DNA of 9,820 nucleotides from an uncultured Porphyromonadaceae bacterium (GTDB lineage Bacteria > Bacteroidota > Bacteroidia > Bacteroidales > Muribaculaceae), in contig CABRGT010000071.1 in the NCBI GenBank assembly GCA_902470475.1, positions 1 to 9,820 on the forward strand, read 5' to 3'. Both the position numbers and the translations under genes were made by a program. Positions within the stretch are counted from its first letter, which is position 1. Each line of letters opens with the position of its first letter. This document shows, one piece after another, positions 1-7,856 of this stretch. The notes beneath the pieces are model-generated. The model worked only from the letters and a program-made list of their open reading frames with translations, made no database searches and was not told the DNA's origin.

Positions 1-801
1 ATCACCATTGCCCTCGACCTTATCACCGACGAAAGCGACAACCGCCCCTTCGCCGACATACTGGCCGAAATCGACGGCCGCGCCGCCATGGCCATAGCCT
101 CGTCGCTGCTGGCCGACCCGGTCCACGGCAAAGGCATCCTGCTGGGAGGCATCGCCGCCGTAGTGCCCTGCGAGGTGACCGTGATCGGCTCCGAACTGGC
201 CGCAGTGGCGGCGGCTCGCACAGCCGCCGGGCTGGGAGCGACCGTAAGGATGTTCGACAACGACGTCTACAGCCTGCGCGAGGCCGTACACAGCCTGTCG
301 GGCGCCACGGGCACGTCGGTGATAGCGTCGGCCCTGCATCCGCGCGTGTTCGCCTCGGCGCTGCGTTCGGCCGACATAGTGATCGCCACCCCGACACGCC
401 ATCAGCTGGAGATCGGCTCCGACATGATCGCCGAGATGAAACGCGGCGTGATAGCCTTCGACCTCACCGGCCGACGGACACACCCGGTGTTCGCCGGTCT
501 GCGACAGGTCGATCTGGCCGACGCCACAGCATGCTCATGCCGCCCCGACTCGCTGGTAGCGGCGTGCTACACCAACGCCGGCTCGGCCGTGCCGCGCACG
601 GCGGCCATGGCGCTGACCACTACGCTGATGACGCTGCTCGACGATGTACTCGTGTGCGAAGGCATATCCAACGCACTGCGCTTCAACAGCGGCCTGGCCG
701 GAGCCGCGCTCACGTTCCTGGGCAAGGCCGTCAACGCCGACGCAGCCCGCATAGCCGGCTGCCAGCCGATAGACATACGTCTGTTTCTGCAATTTTCGTG
801 A
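1..801 (+). CDS. Alanine dehydrogenase/PNT-like protein, C-terminal part (5' end outside window)
   Basis: The frame is open from base 1 to the TGA at 799-801, giving 266 residues; the N-terminal substrate-binding part lies outside the window. It resembles the C-terminal Rossmann half of alanine dehydrogenases and NAD(P) transhydrogenase alpha subunits. Visible family marks are GKGILLGG (residues 43-50), a beta-alpha-beta unit ending in the acidic MFDND (84-88), the late NAGSAVPRTAAMAL block (192-205, compare NMPGAVPRT in true enzymes) and a tail ending IDIRLFLQFS, like Bacteroidota homologues. Two functional sites look eroded. The dinucleotide loop is GSELAA (63-68) instead of GxGxxG, and the segment where family members carry a VDxxID catalytic Asp reads AFDLTGRRT (152-160). 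Alanine oxidation to pyruvate with NAD+ is therefore uncertain; a divergent or non-catalytic relative is possible. It is followed 3 nt later by the RNase H gene, so the two are probably cotranscribed. Confidence 0.75.
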   Translation: MTIALDLITDESDNRPFADILAEIDGRAAMAIASSLLADPVHGKGILLGGIAAVVPCEVTVIGSELAAVAAARTAAGLGATVRMFDNDVYSLREAVHSLSGATGTSVIASALHPRVFASALRSADIVIATPTRHQLEIGSDMIAEMKRGVIAFDLTGRRTHPVFAGLRQVDLADATACSCRPDSLVAACYTNAGSAVPRTAAMALTTTLMTLLDDVLVCEGISNALRFNSGLAGAALTFLGKAVNADAARIAGCQPIDIRLFLQFS

Positions 802-804
802 ATC

Positions 805-1458
805 ATGGCGGTAAAGAAAAAATTCTATGTAGTGTGGGAAGGCCGCGAACCGGGCATCTATGATGACTGGGACGACGCGTTCGAGCAAGTCGACGGCTAC
901 CCCGGCGCGAAATACAAATCATATCCAAGCTACGACTCGGCCGTGACGGCCTTCCGTGGCCCGGAAAGCCAACAGGCGGCATTTCTGACCAAACTGGCAT
1001 CGCACGTGGCAACTGAAGGCTCCGTGCGCGACTACACGACGATTCCCGGCATACGTCTCGACGCCATAGCCGTGGACGGAGCCTGCTCCCGCAATCCGGG
1101 GCCGATGGAATACCGGTGCGTGCGCGTAGCCGACGGGGCCGAGATCTTCCGCAAGGGGCCTTTCGCGGGCGGCACCAACAACATAGGCGAATATCTGGCC
1201 ATAATCCACGCAGCCGCCCTGCTGGCACAGCGCGGCGACACCACGACTCCGATCTACAGCGACTCGCGCACAGCCTTGGCATGGGTACGCAACCGGCGCG
1301 CCAACACGCGGGTGACACCTACAGCCGAAAACGCGCCGCTGCTGCAGATAGTGGCCCGTGCCGACGCATGGATCCAGAGCCACAGCATTCCCAATCCGCT
1401 GCTGAAGTGGGACACCGACAACTGGGGCGAGATACCGGCCGACTTCGGAAGAAAATAA
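805..1458 (+). CDS. rnhA: Ribonuclease H1 with N-terminal viroplasmin-like domain
   Basis: This 217-residue protein should cut the RNA strand of RNA-DNA hybrids, such as primers and R-loops, in the cytoplasm. Residues 5-51 form the caulimovirus viroplasmin-like hybrid-binding domain (KKFYVVWEGREPGIYDDW, then a conserved GYPGAKYKSY). A linker leads to the catalytic RNase H fold from about residue 83. The acidic catalytic set is visible: D91 in AVDGAC, E129 in NIGEYLA, D153 in YSDSRTA, and probably D213 in WGEIPADFGRK, which ends the protein as in Bacteroidota homologues. The length is normal for this two-domain form. The ATG at 805 lies 3 nt after the preceding stop, and no Shine-Dalgarno sequence is apparent, as is usual in the phylum. 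It is convergent with the efflux operon, with a terminator hairpin starting 18 nt after its stop. Confidence 0.93.
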   Translation: MAVKKKFYVVWEGREPGIYDDWDDAFEQVDGYPGAKYKSYPSYDSAVTAFRGPESQQAAFLTKLASHVATEGSVRDYTTIPGIRLDAIAVDGACSRNPGPMEYRCVRVADGAEIFRKGPFAGGTNNIGEYLAIIHAAALLAQRGDTTTPIYSDSRTALAWVRNRRANTRVTPTAENAPLLQIVARADAWIQSHSIPNPLLKWDTDNWGEIPADFGRK

Positions 1459-1476
1459 GAAATCATAATGCATAAT

Positions 1477-1530
1477 GCGGGGTAGCTATCATGGCTGAAT
1501 CAGCTATTATAGCTACCCCGCAGCTTTTTT
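1477..1530. terminator. Intrinsic terminator between convergent genes
   Basis: A perfect 13-bp stem pairs GCGGGGTAGCTAT (1477-1489) with ATAGCTACCCCGC (1509-1521). After one mismatch the stem continues for 7 more pairs (1491-1497 with 1501-1507, one G-U), leaving a 3-nt loop. A T6 run at 1525-1530 makes it a strong terminator for the + strand RNase H transcript. Read on the - strand, it lies 26 nt after the pump gene stop and is followed only by interrupted T-rich sequence, so termination in that direction is plausible but weaker. Confidence 0.88.
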
Positions 1531-1547
1531 GCAGCGGATGACGGGTG

Positions 1548-4500
1548 TCAGATGCTGTCGCCGGATGTGCCGGAGGAGGTACCGGAGGAAGTGTCGGGCA
1601 GCCCCTTGGATGAGTGGAAGAAGCCAGTGATATACTTCTCGCCGAAGCGCTGACACAGCTCCCAGAAGTTGGGGACGAACAGTGTGCCTACAATGGCGTT
1701 GACTGCCATGCCGAATACTACCGCCGTACCGAGCGAGACGCGGGAGGCGGCGCCGGCACCCGAAGCGAAGAGCATCGGCATCACGCCAAACACGAATGCG
1801 AGGGCCGTCATCATGATGGGGCGGAAGCGTACGCGGCCCGCGTCGAGCGCGGCCTGGCGTATGGGCTGGCCGCCCTTGCGGAAGTCGATGGCGTACTCCA
1901 CGATCAGAATCGCGTTCTTGGCCGACAGACCGAGCAGAAGGATAATGCCTATCTGCGTGTAGATGCTGATCGACTGTCCCATGAAGATGCACCCGATGAC
2001 CGTGCCCAGGATAGCCGTAGGCATGGCGATGATCACTGCTATCGGGTCGGTAAGACTCTCGTACTGGGCCGCAAGCACGAGCAGGGTGACTATCACGGCC
2101 AGGATTAGCACGAAGGTGATGGTGGTGCCGGCCTGAGTCTCCTGATAGGCCTCGCCCGTCCAGGCATAGCCGTAGTTCTGCCCAAGAGTGTTCCCGACAA
2201 TCTCCTCCATGGCCTTTATACCGTCGGCCGACGAGACGCCGTCGGCCGGAGTGGCCGTCAGCGATGCCGTGTTGTACATATTATACCGGCTGACGGTGGG
2301 TTCGCCCATGACCGGGCGGATCGTAGCGAAGGACGCCATGGGCACCATCTTGCCGTCGGAATTGCGCACGGTGAGCTGCGGAATGTTCTCTATGCGCGAG
2401 CGGGCCTCGCCGTCGGCCGCCAGATTGACCTGATAGACGCGACCGAAATCGACGAAATCATTGACATACGCTCCACCCATGTAGGCCGAGAGGGTCGAGT
2501 ACACGTCCTCGAGGCGCAGACCCTGCATCTTGACCTTGTTGCGGTCGATGTCGACGGCATATTGCGGCACGACGCCCTGATAGAGCGATGTGATGGAAGC
2601 GATACGCGGATCCTTGTCCGCGGCAGCGCGCACCTCGCCCAGTGCCTTGACCATCTGCTCGGGACCGAGGTCGTTGATGTCGAGCAGCTGCATCTCCAGT
2701 CCCGAGGTCATACCCAGTCCGGGAATCGCCGGAGGATTGAGTGAGAAGATTATCGGCTCCTGCATGGTGGCTGCGATGCGGTCGGCCTCCTTGATGATGG
2801 AATTGACCGAAAGCGACTTGGCCTTGCGGTCGCCCCACGGTTCGAGGATAACGAAAGCCGAGGCGAGATTGGAGCTGGAGCCGCCACCCATGAAGGACTG
2901 TCCGCTGACGACCATCACATCCTTGACGCCGTCGACCTGGCGGAGACGAGCGGCAAATTCATTGGCGACCTTGTCGGTGCGGTCGAGCGAAGCACCCGTG
3001 GGGAGCTGGATCGAGGACATGAAATAGCCCATGTCCTCCTGAGGCACGTAGCTCGTAGGCCATTTGATGAATCCCCAGAATGCCACGGCGGTGATGACAA
3101 AATACAACGCGATGGCCACCCACGGACGACGCAGGAACTTACCGACGATCTTCATGTATAGGGCAAGCGTGGCGCCGTAGCCCTTGTTCCACCATTTATA
3201 AAGGAAGAAGCGCGGCGGATTGGTCTTGCGCAGGAAGAGGGCGCACATGGCCGGAGTGAATGTAAGGGCATTGAAGCCCGAGAATGCGGTCGACACGGCA
3301 ATGGTGAGTGCAAACTGCTTGTAAAGCTGGCCGGTGATGCCGCTGACGAGAGCTGTAGGTATGAACACTGACAGAAGGACGAGCACCTCGCCGATGACGG
3401 GTCCCTGAAGCTCGATCATGGCCTTCTCGGCGGCCTGGCGCGGATTGAGCGTCCCCTTGTCGAGCAACCGGGAGCAGTCCTCGACGACGACAATGGCATC
3501 GTCGACCACAATCGCTATGGCAAGCACGAGGCCGAACAACGTCAGAGTGTTGAGTGTGAAGCCCATGAATTTCATGACGGCAAGCGTGGCGATAAGCGAT
3601 ACGGGAATGGTGAGCATCGGAATGATGACGGCTCGCCAGTTCTGCAGGAAGAGCAGGATCACGACCATCACCAGCAGGGTTGTCTCAAGGAAAGTCATGA
3701 GCAGCTCGTCGATAGAGGCTGTGACAAATTCCGTAGTGTCAAGCATGATATTGTAGCTGACACCCGGCGGGAAATATTCCTTAAGTTCCTCGAGCTTGTC
3801 CTCACAGAGCCGGGCCACATCGAGAGCATTGGCGCCCGGGAGCTGCGATATGCCGATAAGGGCGGTCTGCTGTCCGTTGACACGCGACACCTGTGTGTAG
3901 GAAGTGGAGCCGAGATCGACTTCGGCCACATCGCGCAGGCGCAGGATGCCGCCGCTGTCGGAGCGCAGGACAATGTCGCCGAACTGATCGGGATCGACCA
4001 GGCGCCCCTGTGTGGTGAGGGTATATGTGAAGGGCTGGTCGGACTCGGTAGGCTGCTGGCCGACACTGCCGGCCGACACCTCGATATTCTGGGACTCGAT
4101 GGCCGACTCGACATCGGCCGGAGTGAGGCCGCGCTCGCGCATGACGTCGGGCTTGAGCCATATGCGCATGGAGTAGTCGCCGCCGCCGAATGCCGACACA
4201 CTGCCGACGCCGTCGACGCGTGCGAGTTCGTCGGTAATATGCAGGTTGGCGTAGTTTGTCAGATAGAGGGCATCGTAGCGGTCGGGGTCGTCGCTGTCGA
4301 GACTGATGAACAGAATCTGGTTGGACGACTCGGACATGACCGATACGCCTTCCTGCTTAACGGGCCCGGGAAGTGTGGCCTCAGCCTCTGAAATGCGGTT
4401 CTGTACCTTTACGGTGGCGATATCGAGGTCGACACCGTCTTCAAAAGTGATAGTCAGACGGTATGAACCGTCGGAACCCGACGTCGAACTCATGTAGAGC

Positions 4501-4727
4501 ATACCCTCGATGCCGTTGACCTGCTGTTCGATGGGCACGCCCACTGTCTCGGCCACCGTCTTGGCGTCGGCACCGGGATAGCTGGCAGCGACCATCACTG
4601 TCGGCGGCGTGATATCGGGATACTGCGACACCGGCAGCTTACTGAAGGTCAGCGCCCCGGCCAGTACCATGGCCACCGCGATCACAATCGCGAAAATCGG
4701 CCTGTCGATGAAAAACTTGCTGAACAT
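1548..4727 (-). CDS. RND multidrug efflux pump, inner-membrane transporter (AcrB/HAE1 type)
   Basis: This is a 1059-residue proton-driven antiporter of the hydrophobe/amphiphile efflux family, full length compared with AcrB (1049). It starts with the classic FFIDRPIFA, and the first membrane helix is near residues 9-29. The two halves repeat: helices 2-6 lie at about 343-495, helix 7 at 535-554 and helices 8-12 at 868-1020, with large periplasmic porter/docking loops between 30-340 and 555-867. The proton-relay residues are all present: D409 and D410 in LAIAIVVDDAIVVVE (helix 4), K937 in GLSAKNA (helix 10) and R969 in RFRPIMMT (helix 11). The protein should therefore be active. The substrate cannot be read from sequence. 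The C-terminus ends in an unusual Ser/Thr/Gly-rich tail (about 1038-1059). It is the last gene of a three-gene operon, 9 nt after the adaptor gene. Confidence 0.97.
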   Translation of the reverse strand: MFSKFFIDRPIFAIVIAVAMVLAGALTFSKLPVSQYPDITPPTVMVAASYPGADAKTVAETVGVPIEQQVNGIEGMLYMSSTSGSDGSYRLTITFEDGVDLDIATVKVQNRISEAEATLPGPVKQEGVSVMSESSNQILFISLDSDDPDRYDALYLTNYANLHITDELARVDGVGSVSAFGGGDYSMRIWLKPDVMRERGLTPADVESAIESQNIEVSAGSVGQQPTESDQPFTYTLTTQGRLVDPDQFGDIVLRSDSGGILRLRDVAEVDLGSTSYTQVSRVNGQQTALIGISQLPGANALDVARLCEDKLEELKEYFPPGVSYNIMLDTTEFVTASIDELLMTFLETTLLVMVVILLFLQNWRAVIIPMLTIPVSLIATLAVMKFMGFTLNTLTLFGLVLAIAIVVDDAIVVVEDCSRLLDKGTLNPRQAAEKAMIELQGPVIGEVLVLLSVFIPTALVSGITGQLYKQFALTIAVSTAFSGFNALTFTPAMCALFLRKTNPPRFFLYKWWNKGYGATLALYMKIVGKFLRRPWVAIALYFVITAVAFWGFIKWPTSYVPQEDMGYFMSSIQLPTGASLDRTDKVANEFAARLRQVDGVKDVMVVSGQSFMGGGSSSNLASAFVILEPWGDRKAKSLSVNSIIKEADRIAATMQEPIIFSLNPPAIPGLGMTSGLEMQLLDINDLGPEQMVKALGEVRAAADKDPRIASITSLYQGVVPQYAVDIDRNKVKMQGLRLEDVYSTLSAYMGGAYVNDFVDFGRVYQVNLAADGEARSRIENIPQLTVRNSDGKMVPMASFATIRPVMGEPTVSRYNMYNTASLTATPADGVSSADGIKAMEEIVGNTLGQNYGYAWTGEAYQETQAGTTITFVLILAVIVTLLVLAAQYESLTDPIAVIIAMPTAILGTVIGCIFMGQSISIYTQIGIILLLGLSAKNAILIVEYAIDFRKGGQPIRQAALDAGRVRFRPIMMTALAFVFGVMPMLFASGAGAASRVSLGTAVVFGMAVNAIVGTLFVPNFWELCQRFGEKYITGFFHSSKGLPDTSSGTSSGTSGDSI

Positions 4728-4736
4728 GGGCGCAGG

Positions 4737-5852
4737 TTATTTGACGGTTCGGGGTTTCACGGTGATTCCGTCGCGCATCTTGAGCAGCGCCGAGGTCACA
4801 TAGCGGTCGCCGGGACGTACGCCCGACTCTATCAGGCGCATGGAATCGTTGACCAGATCGCCGGTCTTGACCGGCGTGTAAACGACACGGTCGGAGTCAT
4901 TCACCACATACAGGTAGCGCCCCAGCTGGTCGGTGCCCAGAGAAGCATCGCGCACAAGCATGGCCCCGGGATCGACCTTGTAAGGGAGACGGACGGTGAC
5001 GTACATGCCGTCGCGCAGCTCGCCCCATTTGTTCTGCAGCTCACACTTGAGCATCAGCGAGCCGGTGGAGGTGTCGACATTCGGCGATATGTAATATACC
5101 CGGCCGGTGTAGGAATGCGGCAGTTGTTCCTGAAATACGATCGGTATGGAATCGTAGTCGATCATATGGCGGTTGTTGGTATACTCGAACATGCGCAGAA
5201 ACGACGCGTCCTCAATATGGAAATATGCGTCGACTGTGCTGTCGGCATAAATACGGGCCAGGGTCACCGGAGCTCCTTCGCCGGCGATGTAAGCGCCGAC
5301 AGAGTAAGGGCTCGATGAGATGCGGCCGTCAAAAGGCGCCCGGATCGTGCACCGCTCGACATTGCTGCGGGCCTGGTCGACCTGGGCCTGCGCGGTCTTG
5401 ATAGCCGCACGGCTCTGGTCACGGTCGCTCAGGGCCTGGGCCACTTCCATCTGCGACACGGCATGGCTCGGAGCGGCCCGCAGGACGGCCTCGTAGTGGT
5501 TTTCGGCATACTGGTTGGCGCTGATGGCCTTGGCCAGGGATGCCTCGGCCTCAGACAGGGCGTCGCGGTAGTCATTGGTCTCGATGGTGAAGAGCACCTG
5601 CCCCTTGCGCACCAGCGAGCCCGACTGATAGTTCTGCGACGCTATCGTGCCGTTGACACGGCACACCACATCGGCATCGCTCGACGCATACAGCGTGCCC
5701 GGATAGGATTTGAACAGCGTGACCGAGTCGATCACCACCGGCGTCACATCCACAACCATCTCTTCGGTCGGATCGGCCGTCTTTCTGTGGCCGCAGGATA
5801 TCATGGCCGCAGCCAGTGCCACCACAGTGGCCACATTATATATATGTTTCAT
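4737..5852 (-). CDS. RND efflux periplasmic adaptor (membrane fusion) lipoprotein
   Basis: This 371-residue HlyD/AcrA-type adaptor would link the inner-membrane pump to the outer-membrane channel. Residues 1-20 are a lipoprotein signal (hydrophobic VATVVALAAAMIS followed by Cys20), so the mature protein is probably lipid-anchored through Cys20. The first half of the lipoyl-like domain is about residues 61-92 (VNGTI, GSLVRKGQVLFTIE). An Ala/Gln/Glu-rich alpha-helical hairpin covers about 93-163. The second lipoyl half is CTIRAPFDGRIS with GAYI (168-189). A beta-barrel (about 195-290) and a membrane-proximal domain (about 295-371, with RLIESGVRPGDRYV) complete the usual order. It starts 11 nt after the outer-membrane-factor stop and ends 9 nt before the pump start, which implies translation from one mRNA. 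Confidence 0.95.
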   Translation of the reverse strand: MKHIYNVATVVALAAAMISCGHRKTADPTEEMVVDVTPVVIDSVTLFKSYPGTLYASSDADVVCRVNGTIASQNYQSGSLVRKGQVLFTIETNDYRDALSEAEASLAKAISANQYAENHYEAVLRAAPSHAVSQMEVAQALSDRDQSRAAIKTAQAQVDQARSNVERCTIRAPFDGRISSSPYSVGAYIAGEGAPVTLARIYADSTVDAYFHIEDASFLRMFEYTNNRHMIDYDSIPIVFQEQLPHSYTGRVYYISPNVDTSTGSLMLKCELQNKWGELRDGMYVTVRLPYKVDPGAMLVRDASLGTDQLGRYLYVVNDSDRVVYTPVKTGDLVNDSMRLIESGVRPGDRYVTSALLKMRDGITVKPRTVK

Positions 5853-5863
5853 GTCGTATGTGT

Positions 5864-7255
5864 TTATTCGTCAGTATCAAGATATTGGGAGTAGCCGCCT
5901 CCGAGCGCCTTGTACAGGTCGATCAGCGCCGTCATGGCAGCTCCGCGGGAGGTTATCACAGAGTTTGTATAGCTCAGCAGGTCGACCTGGGCGTTGGCCA
6001 CGACGGTGAATTCCTCCAGACCCTGCGTGTAGAGGTCCAGCGACAGGTCGAGCAGCTCGGCTGCCGCTTCGGCCGCCTGCCGGTAATACTCGGCCTGCTG
6101 GAGCGAGCGCCGGTAATTCTCAAGCGCATCGGCCACCTCGGTGTAGGCATTCATCACAGTGAAATTATATGTGGCCACAGCCGATTCAAGCTCATCGCGG
6201 GCGACAGCCACGCCGGCACGGCGTGCGAAGCCGTCGAACAACGTCCACGACAACGTCGGCGCCACCGAGTATGTGAACCCGCGGTCGGTGAACATGTCGC
6301 CCGGACGCGGGGCCGACACACCCACACTGCCCTGGAGCGCCAGCGACGGCAGATAATCCTTGCGTGCGATGCCCAGAGCGGCCGCCGAGGCCTCGATCTG
6401 CTGTTCGGCCGCCAGGATGTCGGGACGGCGACGCAGCAACTCCGCCGGAACGCCGGTGGCGACAGGTGCCTGATACTCGGGCAACGGCGCCGGAACGCTC
6501 AGGCGTTCGGCGATATCGCCGGGATAAACGCCCAGGAGCAACGCCAGCGAATTGACATATGACTGCACGGACGCTTCGAGCTGTGGAACGGCCGCCTCGG
6601 TCGAATACAGCACTGTGAGCGCCTGGTCAACATCGATTTTCGATGCAAGGCCGCATTCGAAGCGCGTAGTGGCCAGATGCGATATGGTGTCCTGGCGGAT
6701 AATATGCGCCCGTGCCACAGCCAGCTCCGACTGGCTCACGCGAAGCCCGACATAAGCCTCGGCCACCTGGCTGCAGAGGCTCTGCATGGAGCCGACCCAG
6801 TCGGCACGCGTGGCGCGGTACTGTGCGCGGTCGCGGCGCACAGCCGCTGTAATCTTGCCGAAAAGATCGATTTCCCACGACAGCGACGCCCCCGCCGAAT
6901 AGGTCGACGCCGACACGCCCTGACTGCGCGCGCGCTCGTAGCCCGCACTGAGGCTCACCTGCGGATAATAGGCGCTGCGGGCTGCCTCGATCTGGCGGCC
7001 GGCGGCATCCATACGCTTGAGGGCAACCGCAAGGTTGAAATTGCTGTCCTCGGCCTCGGAAATCAGCGAGTCGAGCAGCGGATCGTTAAACCCGCGCCAC
7101 CACCCGTCGGCCGACGGCAATTCGGCCGCCACGACCGAGTCAGACCATGCGGCAGGCATGCGGCGCTCAAGATACGCCACGGGATCAGATGCCCGCGTCT
7201 GAACGCCCGACATAAGGACCACCGGTATAATCAGGAGATGTATCAGTCTTTTCAT
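5864..7255 (-). CDS. RND efflux outer-membrane factor (TolC/OprM-NodT family)
   Basis: This 463-residue protein should trimerise into the outer-membrane channel and periplasmic tunnel of the efflux system. An N-terminal signal peptide covers about residues 1-22 (hydrophobic LIHLLIIPVVLMSG, likely cut after QTRA). There is no lipobox cysteine, unlike many OprM/NodT relatives, so it appears not to be lipidated. Family marks are WWRGFNDPLLDSLI (52-65), WEIDLFGK (127-134), LLRRRPDILAAEQQIEA (273-289), DYLPSLALQGSVG (300-312) and LSWTLFDGF (335-343). Two outer-membrane-efflux repeats, each helix-strand-helix, span about 60-245 and 275-455. It is the first gene of the operon. The 160 bp between it and the divergent tRNA promoter contain A/T tracts, but I found no convincing TTTG/TAnnTTTG pair reading toward this gene. 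Confidence 0.95.
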   Translation of the reverse strand: MKRLIHLLIIPVVLMSGVQTRASDPVAYLERRMPAAWSDSVVAAELPSADGWWRGFNDPLLDSLISEAEDSNFNLAVALKRMDAAGRQIEAARSAYYPQVSLSAGYERARSQGVSASTYSAGASLSWEIDLFGKITAAVRRDRAQYRATRADWVGSMQSLCSQVAEAYVGLRVSQSELAVARAHIIRQDTISHLATTRFECGLASKIDVDQALTVLYSTEAAVPQLEASVQSYVNSLALLLGVYPGDIAERLSVPAPLPEYQAPVATGVPAELLRRRPDILAAEQQIEASAAALGIARKDYLPSLALQGSVGVSAPRPGDMFTDRGFTYSVAPTLSWTLFDGFARRAGVAVARDELESAVATYNFTVMNAYTEVADALENYRRSLQQAEYYRQAAEAAAELLDLSLDLYTQGLEEFTVVANAQVDLLSYTNSVITSRGAAMTALIDLYKALGGGYSQYLDTDE

Positions 7256-7368
7256 ACAATTTTTATAGGTTTCTTAGATTTATAACCTCGAAAAAAAAGA
7301 AAAGTTGGTGCAACAGGACACCTGCGAAGCTATTTTTTTAGAAAAAATCAGAAAAATACCTCAAAAAT

Positions 7369-7399
7369 TTTGTCACTCGAAAAAAACTTTATAACTTTG
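7369..7399 (+). promoter_or_regulatory. Bacteroidota-type promoter for tRNA-Glu/rpsT
   Basis: A TTTG box at 7369-7372 (within TTTTG) and an exact TAnnTTTG box, TAACTTTG, at 7392-7399 are separated by 19 bp. This matches the -33/-7 consensus of the primary sigma factor in Bacteroidota. The predicted start lies a few bases downstream, just before the tRNA at 7419. The upstream DNA is rich in A/T tracts, as expected for a strong stable-RNA promoter. Confidence 0.82.
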
Positions 7400-7418
7400 C
7401 ACCGCTAAACGCGCGGAT

Positions 7419-7490
7419 GGCCCATTCGTCTATCGGTTAGGACGCAAGATTTTCATTCTTGAAAGAGCAGTTCGATTCTGCTATGGGCTA
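7419..7490 (+). tRNA. tRNA-Glu (UUC anticodon), copy 1
   Basis: The 72-nt cloverleaf folds completely. The acceptor GGCCCAT (7419-7425) pairs with ATGGGCT (7483-7489), opening with a G-U pair. The D stem is GTC/GAC. The anticodon stem CAAGA/TCTTG holds the loop TTTTCAT with anticodon TTC. The T stem AGCAG/CTGCT holds the loop TTCGATT. The discriminator is A7490, and CCA is not encoded (CAA follows). It lies 37 nt upstream of rpsT and is probably processed from the same transcript. Confidence 0.97.
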
Positions 7491-7527
7491 CAAATAAAAC
7501 AAAACAAAAAAATATCAACTAAACGAC

Positions 7528-7782
7528 ATGGCAAACCATAAGTCATCATTAAAAAGAATCCGCCAGACAGAGAGCCGCCGTCTGCGCAACCGTTACTACG
7601 CCAAGACCGCCCGTAACGCAGTTCGCAATCTGCGCAAACTCACCGACAAGGCAGAAGCTGAAGCCAAGCTGCGCACCGTCAGCGCCATGCTCGACCGCCT
7701 TGCTTCGAAAAAAGCGATCTCCAAAAATAAAGCCGCAAATCTCAAGAGCAAGCTCGCACACCACATCGCAAAGCTCGCCTGA
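7528..7782 (+). CDS. rpsT: 30S ribosomal protein S20
   Basis: This 84-residue, very basic protein is the usual size for S20, which binds 16S rRNA early in assembly of the small subunit. The N-terminus MANHKSSLKRIRQTESRRLRN is the S20 signature, followed by an Ala/Lys-rich helical bundle ending SKLAHHIAKLA. The start is preceded by a purine-rich, A-rich leader (7491-7527) without a Shine-Dalgarno sequence. It lies between two identical tRNA-Glu genes on the same strand, so expression is probably driven by the promoter at 7369-7399. Confidence 0.97.
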   Translation: MANHKSSLKRIRQTESRRLRNRYYAKTARNAVRNLRKLTDKAEAEAKLRTVSAMLDRLASKKAISKNKAANLKSKLAHHIAKLA

Positions 7783-7802
7783 GTACAAGTCATAGCGCAA
7801 AA

Positions 7803-7836
7803 GGAGATTCTCCGCAAGGCTTCTCCGTATAATTTT
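7803..7836 (+). terminator. Possible weak terminator or attenuator after rpsT
   Basis: GGAGA (7803-7807) can pair with TCTCC (7822-7826), and a T-rich run follows after a short gap (TATAATTTTTT). The stem is only 5 bp with a 14-nt loop, and an alternative GGAG/CTCC pairing competes. It may end part of the rpsT transcription while letting some polymerase read on into the second tRNA. No good promoter was found between rpsT and that tRNA. Confidence 0.35.
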
Positions 7837-7856
7837 TTGAGTTTTTAGAGATTTTT

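Noticed and set aside
919..1473. - strand open frame of 184 codons opposite rnhA
   Set aside because: It mirrors the RNase H gene and crosses the terminator hairpin; its composition is typical of a shadow frame.
5816..6562. Long + strand open frame of 248 codons opposite the outer-membrane-factor gene
   Set aside because: It is antisense to a gene with unmistakable family motifs, is rich in Arg, Gln and His as GC-rich antisense frames usually are, and matches no family.
7299..7330. Inverted repeats in the GGTGCAACAGGACACCTG stretch upstream of the efflux operon as a TetR-type operator
   Set aside because: The arms are only 4 bp and imperfect, which is expected by chance; no regulator gene is adjacent.
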